64,000 nucleotides of DNA, from contig CAJNOJ010000372.1 of the NCBI GenBank assembly GCA_905250025.1, forward strand, positions 1 to 64,000, in the 5' to 3' direction. The first letter of the stretch is position 1. The number at the start of each line of letters is the position of its first letter. Under the pieces are notes generated by a model. The model made no database searches. It saw only the letters and a list, made by a program, of their open reading frames with translations, and was not told the DNA's origin. Source of the DNA: Adineta ricciae (taxonomy: Eukaryota > Rotifera > Eurotatoria > Adinetida > Adinetidae). Shown here one piece after another: positions 35,101 to 45,684 of this stretch. The translations under genes were made by a program, and so were the position numbers.

Positions 35101-37429
35101 TAAGTATTGATTGGTATTTATACACAAACTCATCTTTACTTTGTTCAGCCTCTTGAAAAACTCAGTATCTGCTACAACTACATCACTGACATCGGAGCCG
35201 TATACATAGCTGATATGCTAAAAGAGAACACNGAACTCGAACTCTCTGCCAATGAAATCACAGATCAGGGTGTTCAGTTAATCACCGATTGGTTGAAAAC
35301 TAACAGAGTAAGTATTGATTGGTATTTTTACACAAACTCATCTTTACTTTGTTCAGCCTCTTGAAAAACTCAGTATCTGCTACAACTACATCACTGACAT
35401 CGGAGCCGTATACATAGCTGATATGCTAAAAGAGAACACAGTAAGCTGTCTCTTTTTGATTTTGAATTATCGCATCGATTGAATCATTCTTAGACTTTGA
35501 AAGTCTTGGATTTAAGATCGAATAAAATTGAGACTAAGGGTATCGAAAGTCTTGCTGATGCAATGGAAACAAATACAGTAATGGCTGCTTTCTATTCTAC
35601 ACATTTTTTTACTTACTGTTCTTTTTTTCAAGACACTTACAAAACTTGATCTAGAAGGTAATCGGAGCGATCTGTGTAAAGCATTAGAGCAATCTGTGCA
35701 TATCCGACATGACAAAGTATAAAGATAATCTTCTATTCATTCATTTGCAGTTTAGTTCTCCTGTAGGATTTGAAGATATTTAGAGCAATACCGAGATGTC
35801 TGGGACATGAAGGAGCGAAAATGATTGGTCGAGGATTACGGAATCATATGGTAAATCTAATCTATCATTTGATTTTTCAATATATGCTTGTATGATTGAA
35901 GTGTCTAACGGAATTATCTTTCGATGACTGTAAAATTGGATATGAAGGAATAAAGTGCATTTCTTCTATTTTGAAAACTAACAAGGTAGATATTGTTGAC
36001 TCAATTAAATGAATTGCTTTTCTCTTGTTTTGTTCACAATTAGTCATTAACGAGACTTTGTTTCAATGGCAATCTGATCGAATGCAAAGGCGTACAGTGT
36101 TTGACTGAAACTTTACAACATCATTCCGTATGTCGCAACATAAAGCTTCACGTATTTATTTTTATTTATTGCAAAATAGGCCTTAGCTATTCTAGAACTT
36201 CAATACAATTCAATCGGTGATGAAGGAGCAAAATATTTGGCTGATCTATTAAAAACTAATCGAGTATTTCTGGTTCATATATTTTCACATGTTCATTTTA
36301 CTCTTTTATAGATGCTTACTACATTAGATTTACAGAGAAATCTAATAGGATACCAAGGAGCTCAATATTTCATTGATGCATTGAAAACCAATACGGTTTA
36401 CTTGTTTTTCCTCATCTCTTTGTGTGACTATGAGTTAACAATTCATTTAGAATCTTCAATATCTGAAACTACGACACAACAAGAGTCCAGCATGCGAAGC
36501 CATATCGATCATCCGTGGAAGTCTGCATGTGGAAGTAATTTGTCAGTATTGTTCATTATTTTCAGTCATCAATAATCCTTTTCTAGCATGAACGCGATGT
36601 AGATCTTGAATGTTGCGGTGTCGGAGATCGGATAATTGAATACATGTCATCTCTAATACCAACAGCGAATGTAAACCATACATCCCTTTTGTCTGGCATA
36701 GAATATATTTAGCATACCTTTCTTCAGAGAATACAATGCCTCAATCTCATTTCAAACAATATAACCGATACTGGTGCTCAGTACTTAGCTACGGCGATCA
36801 AACAATCGACAGTAATTGTTGTACTTAGTGGAGTTTTTACGGTTGACTACGATTCTAGACACTGATCCAATTATATCTTCATTCGAATGCTATTGGAGAC
36901 GAAGGAGCATGTCACCTTGCTGAAGCATTAAAATATAACCAAGTAACATGAAGTTCGGTCAAATCGATTCATATCTGTTGCTCTAATTCGTTTAGACGCT
37001 TTCTACGCTCCATCTTCGTGGCAATCAAATTGGTCCAGCAGGCATACGAGACTTGGAAGATGTTAAACGAATTAGAACAGTCAGTTAATCATTCTTTTCT
37101 CCTGTAATGTTTTCATTATACTCAACAATTTCATTTAGACACCAATAGAATTCGATCTTAACAGTAAGTCAATTGAAAGGGAATGAAGACACGTGCTGAC
37201 AGAATCTATAATGTTTCCGATAGGTGTAATTCAATTGCTATGTCCGCAAAGACATCGGCTCAAGTTGTGCAACAGCCAACAACGTAAAAAGAACAATACG
37301 GAATCATACGAAACGAATGGATATAAATGTGATATATGTTCACAAGAATTACTGTGTCTCTCATGGCACTGCTCTTGTACAATAACTGGATTTGACATTT
37401 GTGAAAGATGTCCAGATCGACAGGAATAA
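32106..37429 (+). CDS. F-box / LRR / zinc-finger protein, copy 2 (with assembly gaps)
   Basis: Same architecture as 15946-21302: F-box exon from ATG 32106, 84-nt phase-0 LRR exons and the terminal Cys/His domain ending with TAA 37427-37429. Two joins damage it: at 32471 about 245 bp of exon 1 are missing, and at 35232 about 207 bp (35025-35231 and 35233-35439) appear twice, adding an artefactual pair of repeat exons. The same GA in place of a GT donor (33802) is found as in copy 1. In-frame differences are mostly substitutions, and one alanine of the TAAAA run (near 18510) is absent here. Coding frames and splice sites are otherwise kept, consistent with a functional allele. Confidence 0.82.
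35025..35439 (+). repeat. 207-bp direct duplication flanking an assembly join
   Basis: 35025-35231 and 35233-35439 are the same sequence on both sides of the single n at 35232. It looks like unmerged contig ends. Confidence 0.88.
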
Positions 37430-38665
37430 ATATTCATTCTGAAGCTGTGTGTGACCGAGAACTTGCACATCCACTTAGATGTTCAATCTCCTTTTCTTCT
37501 TCTTACACATCTGCTTTTTTTGTTTTCATTAACTCTGTATAATCAATAGGTTAGCGAAAACACTCATGCATACAACGCATGTTTCCGGCAAAAAGGGTGA
37601 AATTACATGAAAAACATCAATACATATGTTAGTAACATGGTTTTTCTATGCATCCATAGTGTCTGCTTGACTGGTGGACATTTGACACATTATCATTTCT
37701 ATAAAACAAGACGACACAGGTATTTGACAACGTGTAACTGAGCATCTTCAAAGCACGTGACCATTTTGAAGACAAAAGAAACATAGGTAGATCGATCAAC
37801 TATACTTACAAATTATGATTTTTCACTCACAGTCATATTCGATGTCATCCGACAAAAACGGCTCCCAGTGCCGTCTGTACACTCTCAATTGCTGCCATAC
37901 CTCTAGTGGTTATGATTATTCGATGCTATAGGCTTTCTCATTTTGTTTGATATTCATAGCTAAAGTACAATCATTCGATGACAACGAACCTGAAGCACAA
38001 ACTTATGAGTGGATCTATGAGCATTGCCGATCATTTGGGTCGTTGGCTTTCTATTGGAATTCGTCTGTCGACCGATAGTAATCTTTGTTCGTCTGATGAT
38101 CTTACACATCTGCCTATAAACGGAGAAAAACCTTAACATCGATCAGACCATGGATAGAAGTCCATTTACAAAAATAATCGAATAAATCTAGTTAAAACAG
38201 ACTATGATGCTCTGATCTAGAAAGGTATTGGTACAAAATTGATTCTGAACACTTGTAACAATTTGTGCGCATGAAAATATTGTGAAGGGTAACCGATTGT
38301 AACTTTTGTTCAAATCTTCGAAGTTAATATACATTATCTAATTATTTAAAGGAGAATGTAGTGTTCTAAGATCTTGAGAATAGGAGCATTTGTATCCGTT
38401 GCTGACATTCTTACCCTCAAGATGGGATTTTTTTCATCTATACTAAAAAGTCATTTGTTGATGACGACTGATACTAATTACATATTCAGTATTCCTGATT
38501 TACGAGATATATGACAACGGTCAAACAGCAATCGTTATGCCTTTATTGACGCAATTCTGAGAAAGTGATCATAGTAACATTTGACAAGCTTCTGTTGTGC
38601 AAATACATGTTGCGAATACCACATTGCTGAAATAAAATGTGCATAGGCCTGAAAAACAAGTGACG
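37430..38665. other. Intergenic, second block end
   Basis: Counterpart of 21303-22563; no intact gene. It ends at the join at 38666 at the very base corresponding to 22563. Confidence 0.5.
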
Positions 38666-38666
38666 N

Positions 38667-40131
38667 TCTGATGGGTTACAATTACACTATTCATTACAAA
38701 TCCACTCATCATCATGCCAATGCTGATGCACTTTCGCGCTTACCGATCGGACCCGATGATTCTTTTATCGATGATGATGCGAACCAAGTCCATGCTGTTC
38801 AAGTTGAATTACTTACTGACTGTCCAGTCAGCGCGCACGAAATTTCAACCTCAACGGAAACTGATTCGATATTAGCAGTTATCAAACAATTCGTTTCCAC
38901 AGATTGGTCTTCGTGTAAACCGAAATCTCTCGATCCGTCACTCGTTTCGTATTATAATAATCGTCATTTACTCTCGATTGTTGATGGTTGCCTGATGAAA
39001 GATAACCAAGTTATTATTCCTCACAATTTACAACCTCGTGTCCTTCAAATGCTGCATTCGTCGCACTTGGGCACAGTGAAAATGAAACAATTAGCTCGTA
39101 GTCATTGCTGGTGGCCAACCATGGACAAAGACATTTTGAACCTATCGAACGCTTGTTTTACTTGTTCGATACTGAAGCCTTTACCGAAATCCGAATACAA
39201 GTCTTGGCCTGAACCGGACCATGTCTGGTCTCGTGTCCACATGGATTTCGCTGGTCCATTTTGGGGATCAAAATGGTTGTTACTTGTTGATGCCAAATCG
39301 AAATTTCCATTCGTGGCTGACATGCAGAATGACACTTCGGCTTCAAATCTTTCGAAAGTGTTGGACCACGTTATTGATTGGTTTGGGCCTCCAGACAGTT
39401 TAGTTTCCGACAACGGTCCGCCATTCAATTCTTACGCAATGCGCCAGTTTTATTCCAAATATGGTATCACACATGTGACCACCGCACCTTATCATCCTGC
39501 AAGCAATGGGCTCGCTGAACGTTTTGTTCGGTCTTTTAAGGATACCATGAAGAAGCAACTACAATCTGGAGAAACCGATAAGCACATAGCCTTACGAAAT
39601 TTTCTTCGCACTTATCGTTGGTCTCCGCACACGTCGACTGGTGTCTCTCCGGCAAATCTGATGTTTCAACATACAATTCGTACAGATCTCGAACGCATGA
39701 AACCGATTTCTAGTTCACCGACAGCACCATTACAATCCAAGTACGTAGTCGGACAGTCGGTTTGGGCTCTGAAACCACTACTCAATCACCGTTCTCAATG
39801 GAAAACGGCTGTCATCACACGAATTATTAGTTCAATGGTGTACGAAGTTACTTTAGCTGATGGTCAATGTATTAAGCGGCACCAAAATCAGCTGCGTCCG
39901 CGACACTCCACGGATCAATCGTTTTCAGATATCGATAGTTTACCGGATGATATCAGTCCTGATAAATTATTACCGATGTCGACAGATGTGACAACTGCGC
40001 CGATTTCATCGCCATCACTCTCATCGAACTCTATTCCAGCACCACCACCTCCAGCGATTTTGCATCCGTCGTCATCGCCACGTTATCCAACTCGAACTCG
40101 TCGAGCTCCCGATCGCTACTCACCATCGTAA
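38667..40131 (+). other. pol segment of the LTR element (end of RNase H, integrase)
   Basis: The frame opens at the join with the RNase H tail YKSTHHHANADALSRLP, then the integrase zinc-binding part (HSSHLGTVKMKQLARSHCWW), the core D-D-E motifs (VHMDFAGPF, VSDNGPPF, NGLAERF) and a chromatin-side tail rich in Pro and Ser. WSRVHMDFAGPF is characteristic of the Mag lineage of Ty3/Gypsy. A polypurine tract (AAAAGGGGAGG) sits just before the 3' LTR. Confidence 0.92.
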
Positions 40132-40146
40132 AATTAAAAGGGGAGG

Positions 40147-40453
40147 TGTAGAGTGTCTGCGTACATTCATCACGCGTCTCTATGACGCATTTGTTTTTCT
40201 CTCGTTTTCGCTCGTGCACATATATATATATGTCCGAGTGTTTTCGTCTCTCTCTTCTTTTCTTTCGTGGATTTTCCCACGAGTTGTTCTCTCTGTCTCG
40301 TGGTGTGTGTGTTTCACAACCAACCTAGACAGAACGTTTTTTTTCTTCTCGTTCGTTCGTTAGCGTTTCGTTTTCCGTTTGTTTTGTTTTAATCAATAAA
40401 ACAACAACAAAGTTGAAACGCGTTTCCTTCAAGCAAATCTGCACAGATTTACA
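40147..40453 (+). repeat. 3' LTR of the Ty3/Gypsy element
   Basis: Nearly identical to 22987-23295 and followed by the target duplication GTGAG (40454-40458). Confidence 0.95.
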
Positions 40454-40458
40454 GTGAG

Positions 40459-40800
40459 ATGAGATGTAAGAGAAAATGACAATATATGCAGATTGAAGGC
40501 AAATATCCTCACTTCACTTCGTCTGCGTCCTTCTCGCATCAGGATAGCTGTACCGTATTTTTCTTATCCTTATTTACGCACTTTAAAGTCATCATCCAAA
40601 AATAATTCGGGTAAGCATAGAAGCAACAAAAATGGCATGAAAATAATTTTTCTCTTCTAGAGAAGAAAGTAACTTTTTTTCATAAAATAACGCCACTTTT
40701 CTGTTCGTCCCGCATCAGTGTAGTGCGTATCTCCATAAGCATACCTTGCTTGTTTTCTCTTGTAGAGTATTACAAACAAATTCGATAACCAACAAAAAAA
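40459..40800. other. 5' flank of the C2-domain gene
   Basis: AT-rich, no gene. It is the downstream flank of the LTR insertion; the start codon of the C2 gene follows at 40801. Confidence 0.5.
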
Positions 40801-41287
40801 ATGAGTCACGGAGTTTTACAAGTGACTATTGTTGAAGGTCGCAATTTAAAAGACAAGGATATCGTCGGTAAAGATGATGCGTATGTTGAACTTTATTTGG
40901 AGTAAGATTACAAACAACGCACAAAGACCGTCAAGGATACCAACAATCCAACATGGAATGAAACTTTTACATTGTTTGCTGATTTGTTTCAATGTTCTCT
41001 TTTCATTCTGCACCTTCTTATTTTAGTAACTTGCGCAAACATCAGGACGAATTGCATTTGCATGTTTATGATGACGACGTCGTCGGTCGGGATTCAATTG
41101 GATCGAAAACGGTTAATTTGAAAAAACATGTATTCGGAAAGGGTCCATATGACGCTTGGGTCAAATTGCCAGCTCATTTAGGTCTTGGTTCACACGGTGA
41201 ACTTCATGTTATCATTCAACATAATGTAAGTTGATTTCTTTCGAAGTATGACATCATTACTTAATCTCTTCCTTTTCTTAGGCTTGA
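40801..41287 (+). pseudogene. C2-domain protein gene with an early in-frame stop
   Basis: Three exons, 40801-40973, 41027-41225 and 41282-41287, with 53- and 56-nt GT-AG introns, would encode 124 codons. The protein is a single C2 domain: MSHGVLQVTIVEGRNLKDKD, the calcium-loop aspartates in GKDDAYVEL and DDDVVGRDSIG, and NPTWNETFTF. C2 domains bind phospholipids in a calcium-dependent way. Codon 35 (40903-40905) is TAA in LYLE-stop-DYKQRT, where relatives would be expected to carry Glu or Asp. Everything else, splice sites included, is kept, so this is a very recent nonsense change, a heterozygous site, or a base error. The LTR element lies 340 bp upstream. Confidence 0.8.
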
Positions 41288-41689
41288 GTGATTCACCCTC
41301 AAGATCAAACTGAGACATTACTGATTTTTTTCATATTTACTTATGTGTGTTTGAGTGACGAAAAGCTTTGAAACTACTTAAAATAAAACCAGCGATCATA
41401 TAACATCACCAAACAGATATTGCGTATTTTTTCCGATTGAAAAAGGACAGTTAGATGAAAGAGTGTATTGAGTTAGAAAAGATGACAAATTAAAATGTAA
41501 ATATGTTAAAGAAACAACAATGAAAAAGACCCACAGCGGATGATACTGTTGCTGTGTTCGTACATGGTGTGCAGTTGGTTTCTATCAGAAAACTCTCCAA
41601 AGTCGTCGTGAAAAATTCCGAATCCTGTATAAAAGTGAAATGACTCGTTCGGGTAGAATCAACTCTCCTGCTTGAGGAATCCAACTTGT
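41288..41689. other. Intergenic after the C2 gene
   Basis: An AATAAA near 41383 can serve the C2 transcript. Nothing else recognised. Confidence 0.5.
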
Positions 41690-42215
41690 CATTGTATCTG
41701 GTTGATTTCGAAAGGAGAAGTGGCCCACATTATTGTTAAATAATTGAACAAATTTGAATAATTCGCTGCTGAATTCATGAATTCGTATTCAACTTGAGAT
41801 CGTCGAAGGAAAGTCGTAAAAACAGTCGAATTCGAAATATCTTTCACACCCAGAAGGAACATAATTCGCAGGAAATGCAAATAGTGAATTCAATCTGCTT
41901 GGATATTTCATTGCCACATTAAGACCGATGATCGCTCCAAGTCACCGAATGTGTTCGTTGAATACCAAAATGATCCAGTAACCCAACGACATCAGGAACG
42001 GTCGGATCATACGTAATCCCATGTGATGACACCGTACTTCTGCCTTGTCCTCGTGAATCCATCAGTATACAGTGATAAGATGAGTGTAACTCGGCCACTT
42101 GTAATCTTCGGTAAGCACTATGAGCAAATCCGTCGTGAACAAAAAGCAAAGGAGCACCCGTCTTCGGACTCAGTAGTAGTCAACTCATTGACACTATCTG
42201 GATTTTGTGGCAAAG
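41690..42215 (-). pseudogene. Alpha/beta-hydrolase relic
   Basis: On the minus strand, GAPLLFVHDGFAHSAYRRL carries the HG oxyanion-loop region, followed by CILMDSRGQGRS (strand 4 and the DxRGxGxS motif), VVGLLDHFGI and the nucleophile-elbow remnant VTWSDHRS. Beyond it, frame-shifted pieces such as ISNSTVFTTFLRRSQVEYEF and LTIMWATSPF continue the lid and core. Several frame changes and stops show that the gene is dead. It would have been a small esterase or hydrolase of the AB_hydrolase_1 type; substrate unknown. Confidence 0.7.
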
Positions 42216-43134
42216 AAATCAAATAAATCGAATTGTCTTCTGCTGACAGAGTTGTTTTAGACGGTGTTATTACTTTTTCACCGGAGTCAACGATATGTGC
42301 TTCTCGAAGAGACGAACAATATTTCCAACTAGTATTGTCATTGATAACAAGTGATCATTCACGGGGGATACACAGAAAGACAACGAAGGCGTTAAGAAGT
42401 TGTCATCTTGCATCCAATTCGAACTAAAAGGTATACCTCCATTCGTACTTCGATCGATGACGTTAATGGTTGGCGTTAGAAACAAATATCTAACTCAAGT
42501 TTGAATGTCAATAGGTATTTCGAAAACAAATCTTCGTATAAAATTGATTGTGAAAGAGAAGATTGTCTGAGTTAGAAATACATCTAGCTCGTATTCAGTC
42601 ACAGATGTGTGTATTATTTTAAAATGTAGAGAAATGAATACTGCCACTGATGAATAGAAATCTTTTCTAAAAAGTCAAAATATCAGTGTAGGAGTATTCA
42701 ATCTGCATTGAGAAGAAGAGAGTGTAAAAAGATCGCCCAATTTTATATTCTGTTAAAAAATAATTCTACTGTGGATTTTGATCTTGCACATCATATGTAT
42801 TTCATCGCGATTGAAAAATCTGATGTTGCTATAATGATAGCTTAAACGATCTCTTGATTGTCAAGCAGTTGATTAGTTTAAATGACTAAATTCATCAAGT
42901 TTCACAGTAAAACACCTTTTAATATTATGAGATTCAATGTGAATCCTTTTACATGTGCTGATATTATTCACGTAAATTGTGTATGAATTCGATCATTTAT
43001 TTGGTAAATTCTTGAAAATGAGGATGTTTACCTGCCACCCTCACCTTCGCATCACAAACTTAAACAACATCTACACATGGTTTCAAGTTAAATAAATTTT
43101 TAAAAGCATGTTGATCGGTTCTCCGCTGTTGAGC
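42216..43134. other. Intergenic
   Basis: The first 330 bp may hold the decayed N-terminal part of the hydrolase relic; the remainder is AT-rich without recognised features. Confidence 0.45.
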
Positions 43135-44142
43135 TCAGACATCTGCTGCACCCGTTGGTACTGCTCTTCTCGCAGGTACGACAGTAGATCCCAAAGGCAG
43201 TTGTCTTGCTGACATGCAAAAAATCTTTTTGATCACCTTGCGTAGTTCGGGATATTGACTTAAAGATGTGAACGGAAACAGCAACGTAACGAGATAACTG
43301 AAAAAATAGAAATAACTGCTAGCTTGAACGCCATACTGTGACGGTAGGCCGCATAGATGAGCGAACGTAATGAGGTAGATCGGCAGATTAATACACATGT
43401 TGACACCGGACACCAAACATAGTTGGATAATCATTCGTTGTTGCTTCCGCCATTGATCAGATTGACGAAGACGTCGCTTCTGCCATTGAACGCGTAGAAT
43501 AAGGCCAATGCTAACAACACTCTCCAATATAATTGGTGCACAGTTATTGGCAAACAAATCCCATTCGCCAAAAACACCATAGGATTGATAACAAGGAGAC
43601 TCACCACATACTGGCACTGTGTAATCATACCCATTTTCACAAGGTATAAAGAAAAAGGCGATGATATAGAAGACAAGAGTGTATATGACGAGAACAACCA
43701 GAGGAAGGTAATGAAAAAGAAAACGTCTTCTTCGATTCATTATCCATCGATAATGAAATATTAAAATATGCCGTTCGATGGCCATCCAAGCCAAGAGAAT
43801 AACACCTCCGTTATAAAAAGTAATGTCAATAAACCACCAAGTGAGACAAGCAGCTGGACTCGAGGGTTGCAGAAGACCATTCTGATAAGCATTGAGATAC
43901 AAAATGATATCCGGCAATTGAACCGGTAGATTTATGAGAAGGATAACGAGAATCGTATGATTCTGTAATGCATGTCGCCGAGCTCGATTGGTGACGATAT
44001 GGATAATGATACAGAAAGTGCAGACGACAGACGGAACATCGATTACAAGTAGAAACCAGAAACGAGCCACACGCGGTGGAGAAATTTCTGAATCTCCGGA
44101 TGAAGCATTGCCATCGTTATTAGAGCTGTTGATTGTAGACAT
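43135..44142 (-). CDS. Rhodopsin-like G-protein coupled receptor (335 aa)
   Basis: The likely start is ATG 44142 (MSTINSSNNDGNASS), giving a short extracellular tail with sequons; the frame is open further upstream but that part is not receptor-like. Seven helices follow: TM1 FWFLLVIDVPSVVCTFCIII, TM2 HTILVILLINLPVQLPDIIL, TM3 with the IERH motif at the DRY position, TM4 YLPLVVLVIYTLVFYIIAFF, TM5 APIILESVVSIGLILRV, TM6 MIIQLCLVSGVNMCINLPIY and TM7 ASSYFYFFSYLVTLLFPF. Cysteines in loop 2 (VCGESPCYQ) are present. No intron. It belongs to the divergent bdelloid receptor expansions; ligand unknown and it is not close to the 8879 receptor. Confidence 0.85.
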   Translation of the reverse strand: MSTINSSNNDGNASSGDSEISPPRVARFWFLLVIDVPSVVCTFCIIIHIVTNRARRHALQNHTILVILLINLPVQLPDIILYLNAYQNGLLQPSSPAACLTWWFIDITFYNGGVILLAWMAIERHILIFHYRWIMNRRRRFLFHYLPLVVLVIYTLVFYIIAFFFIPCENGYDYTVPVCGESPCYQSYGVFGEWDLFANNCAPIILESVVSIGLILRVQWQKRRLRQSDQWRKQQRMIIQLCLVSGVNMCINLPIYLITFAHLCGLPSQYGVQASSYFYFFSYLVTLLFPFTSLSQYPELRKVIKKIFCMSARQLPLGSTVVPARRAVPTGAADV

Positions 44143-45035
44143 ATTCTGACAGGAGTGAAAAATATGAAAATGAACGATATTTTTTATTTGATTTCTGCAT
44201 GAATGTAGTGTCAGCATGAATATCATGAATTTAGTTTGGCAGATGTTTATCTGCCGCGATGGACCGAAGTTCGGCATTAGACGTAAAAAGAGAAAATCAG
44301 TCAAATCAGGGAGAATTCTGGTAAACATAAATTGTTTAATATGTCTCCTTGCTTGATTGAAAATAGAGCCCAAACGAAAAGATATTTTTTCTTATGCCGA
44401 TTAATTGAAGAATAATCACAGAAAAAGCAATGCGAATGTTGTATGTGCATCATCAGTAATACATGATGACATGAATAGTCTTGTCGTTTTTCATTCAACC
44501 ATTCCGACAAATATTTTTTCGAGCGGAAAGGGGGATGGTTTTTTCTCTCTCTCTCTTCACAAGATGGTATGAAATCTCACGTTGCCTATCAAATATTGAC
44601 TAACGAAAAAAAAAGAGAAAACTAAGGCTTCTCTGTAGAATTCAATGCATATTACCATTGTTGAAACGTCTAGATCGCTTTTCGAGAAAAAATTGTAGAG
44701 TAAATCACAAGCTGATTATATGATCACGTGACATCGAGTAGCGTCAAGGATGAAATCAAATATCGAAACAGAATTTATGCGATTTCAATATTACATACAT
44801 ATTATAATCTCCTTTTCAAAAAATCGTTTTAACTTTCACTACGATTATAGATTACAGATAGATCAAAGCACTACAACATGAGATGTTTGTAAGCCTTTCG
44901 TTACCGAACATAATTTCACTTTTTGTCTGTGTTGGTTCTCAACGATTATAGTATTTAATCACGGTAAAAAAATCTCTGACTTCGCAGAAAAAGCGAGCAA
45001 TACATCACTAAAAAGTATCCATTGGATGTTTAAGT
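44143..45035. other. Intergenic
   Basis: A CTCTCTCTCTC microsatellite-like run occurs at 44546-44557. No gene seen. Confidence 0.5.
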
Positions 45036-45599
45036 CTATTGAGATTTCTGTCGTTGTTGCTTTTCCAATGAGTAATTTCGTCGTTTCCAAAACCATTGTA
45101 AGACATTGAATGTGAAAAGACTCACTGAGGCGATTACAGCTGACATCTTCACTAGTCCAAAGTAGCAAGCCAAGTTCATAACAAAATCATTTCGTTCCGG
45201 GAAAATTTCCAAAACATATCTCTCCGCAATATTTTCCAGATAATCAAAAACCATGCAGACCAATGGAGCAATTAGATAGTAACGCCCTTTTCCAAACGCG
45301 ATATTTGATGAACTTATTGACAAAAACATTAGAAATGGGAAAACAAAATCGACATAATTGACTAAACGGTACGCATTACGTCCACCTTCACCCAGGTTCG
45401 ATAGCACTTGGTATCCTTCATCAGCAGTGTAATAAGTCATTGTGTCAAGAACTGTTGGTATGGTGGTTAAGGAGGCTGAAATAGTATAATCGTTCAGTGG
45501 TTTCGCGAGAAAATAGAGATTAATGGTCGTTAAAGACCACAAGAGTAGAATAATGTAAATATTATCCAACGATTTCAGAAGTTTATAAAGTTGTTTCAT
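45036..45599 (-). CDS. Four-helix membrane protein of unknown family
   Basis: I chose ATG 45599 (MKQLYKLLKSLDNIYIILLL), about 80 bp downstream of a TATATAAG; an earlier TTG-initiated frame is unlikely. The 187-residue product has four hydrophobic segments: IYIILLLWSLTTINLYFLA, FVFPFLMFLSISSSNIAF, YYLIAPLVCMVFDYLENIA and LVKMSAVIASVSLFTFNVL, with a conserved-looking extracellular or lumenal block YYTADEGYQVLSNLGEGGRN between the first two and an aspartate in FDYLEN. Bacterial and fungal membrane proteins with a similar YxxxExxxLLxxLGxxGR block exist, from memory, without known function. The C-terminus is basic (KRRNYSLEKQQRQK) and likely cytosolic. The gene looks intact. Confidence 0.7.
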   Translation of the reverse strand: MKQLYKLLKSLDNIYIILLLWSLTTINLYFLAKPLNDYTISASLTTIPTVLDTMTYYTADEGYQVLSNLGEGGRNAYRLVNYVDFVFPFLMFLSISSSNIAFGKGRYYLIAPLVCMVFDYLENIAERYVLEIFPERNDFVMNLACYFGLVKMSAVIASVSLFTFNVLQWFWKRRNYSLEKQQRQKSQ

Positions 45600-45676
45600 G
45601 GTAATCGCAAAAAAATACTGTATAATAAGCTTGCTTACTATAACTGTCACGCGGGTGTCTATGTTCGTTACCTTTT

Positions 45677-45684
45677 CTTATATA
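45677..45684 (-). promoter_or_regulatory. TATA box of the four-helix membrane protein gene
   Basis: TATATAAG on the minus strand, about 80 bp before ATG 45599. Confidence 0.45.

Larger units (their letters stand above)
23923..38665 (+). repeat. Second, diverged copy of the 9621-22563 block
   Basis: From the first base after the join at 23922 (CGCAACGTATTGAAATC) to the last before 38666 (AACAAGTGACG), this sequence follows 9621-22563 in the same order and orientation, with a few per cent substitutions and several larger indels. It contains second versions of the receptor tail, unknown exons, lyase, secreted-protein relic, ART relic and F-box/LRR gene. Three further joins (26598, 32471, 35232) lie inside. 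I interpret it as the other haplotype of the region placed here by the assembler. Confidence 0.9.
22987..40453 (+). mobile_element. Ty3/Gypsy LTR retrotransposon (Mag-like), interior interrupted in this assembly
   Basis: The ends are unmistakable: LTRs of about 308 bp at 22987-23295 and 40147-40453 that begin TGTAGAG and end TTTACA, and the 5-bp target duplication GTGAG at 22982-22986 and 40454-40458. A gag segment and a pol segment are present next to the LTRs. The middle is replaced by 14.7 kb of host-like sequence bounded by two assembly joins (23922, 38666). The LTRs are almost identical, so the insertion is young. As assembled it is incomplete: protease, reverse transcriptase and most of RNase H are not seen. 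Confidence 0.93.

Noticed and set aside
23923-38665. Real tandem duplication of a 13-kb gene block, or host DNA captured inside an LTR element
   Set aside because: Both edges coincide with n joins and the element's target duplication and LTRs are intact; mis-placement of an allelic contig explains everything with fewer events. Not formally excluded.
39102-39428. Minus-strand open frames inside the integrase region
   Set aside because: Shadows of the pol segment; no family features.
44301-44510. Minus-strand frame upstream of the receptor
   Set aside because: No hydrophobic or domain features; the receptor start at 44142 already gives a complete seven-helix protein.
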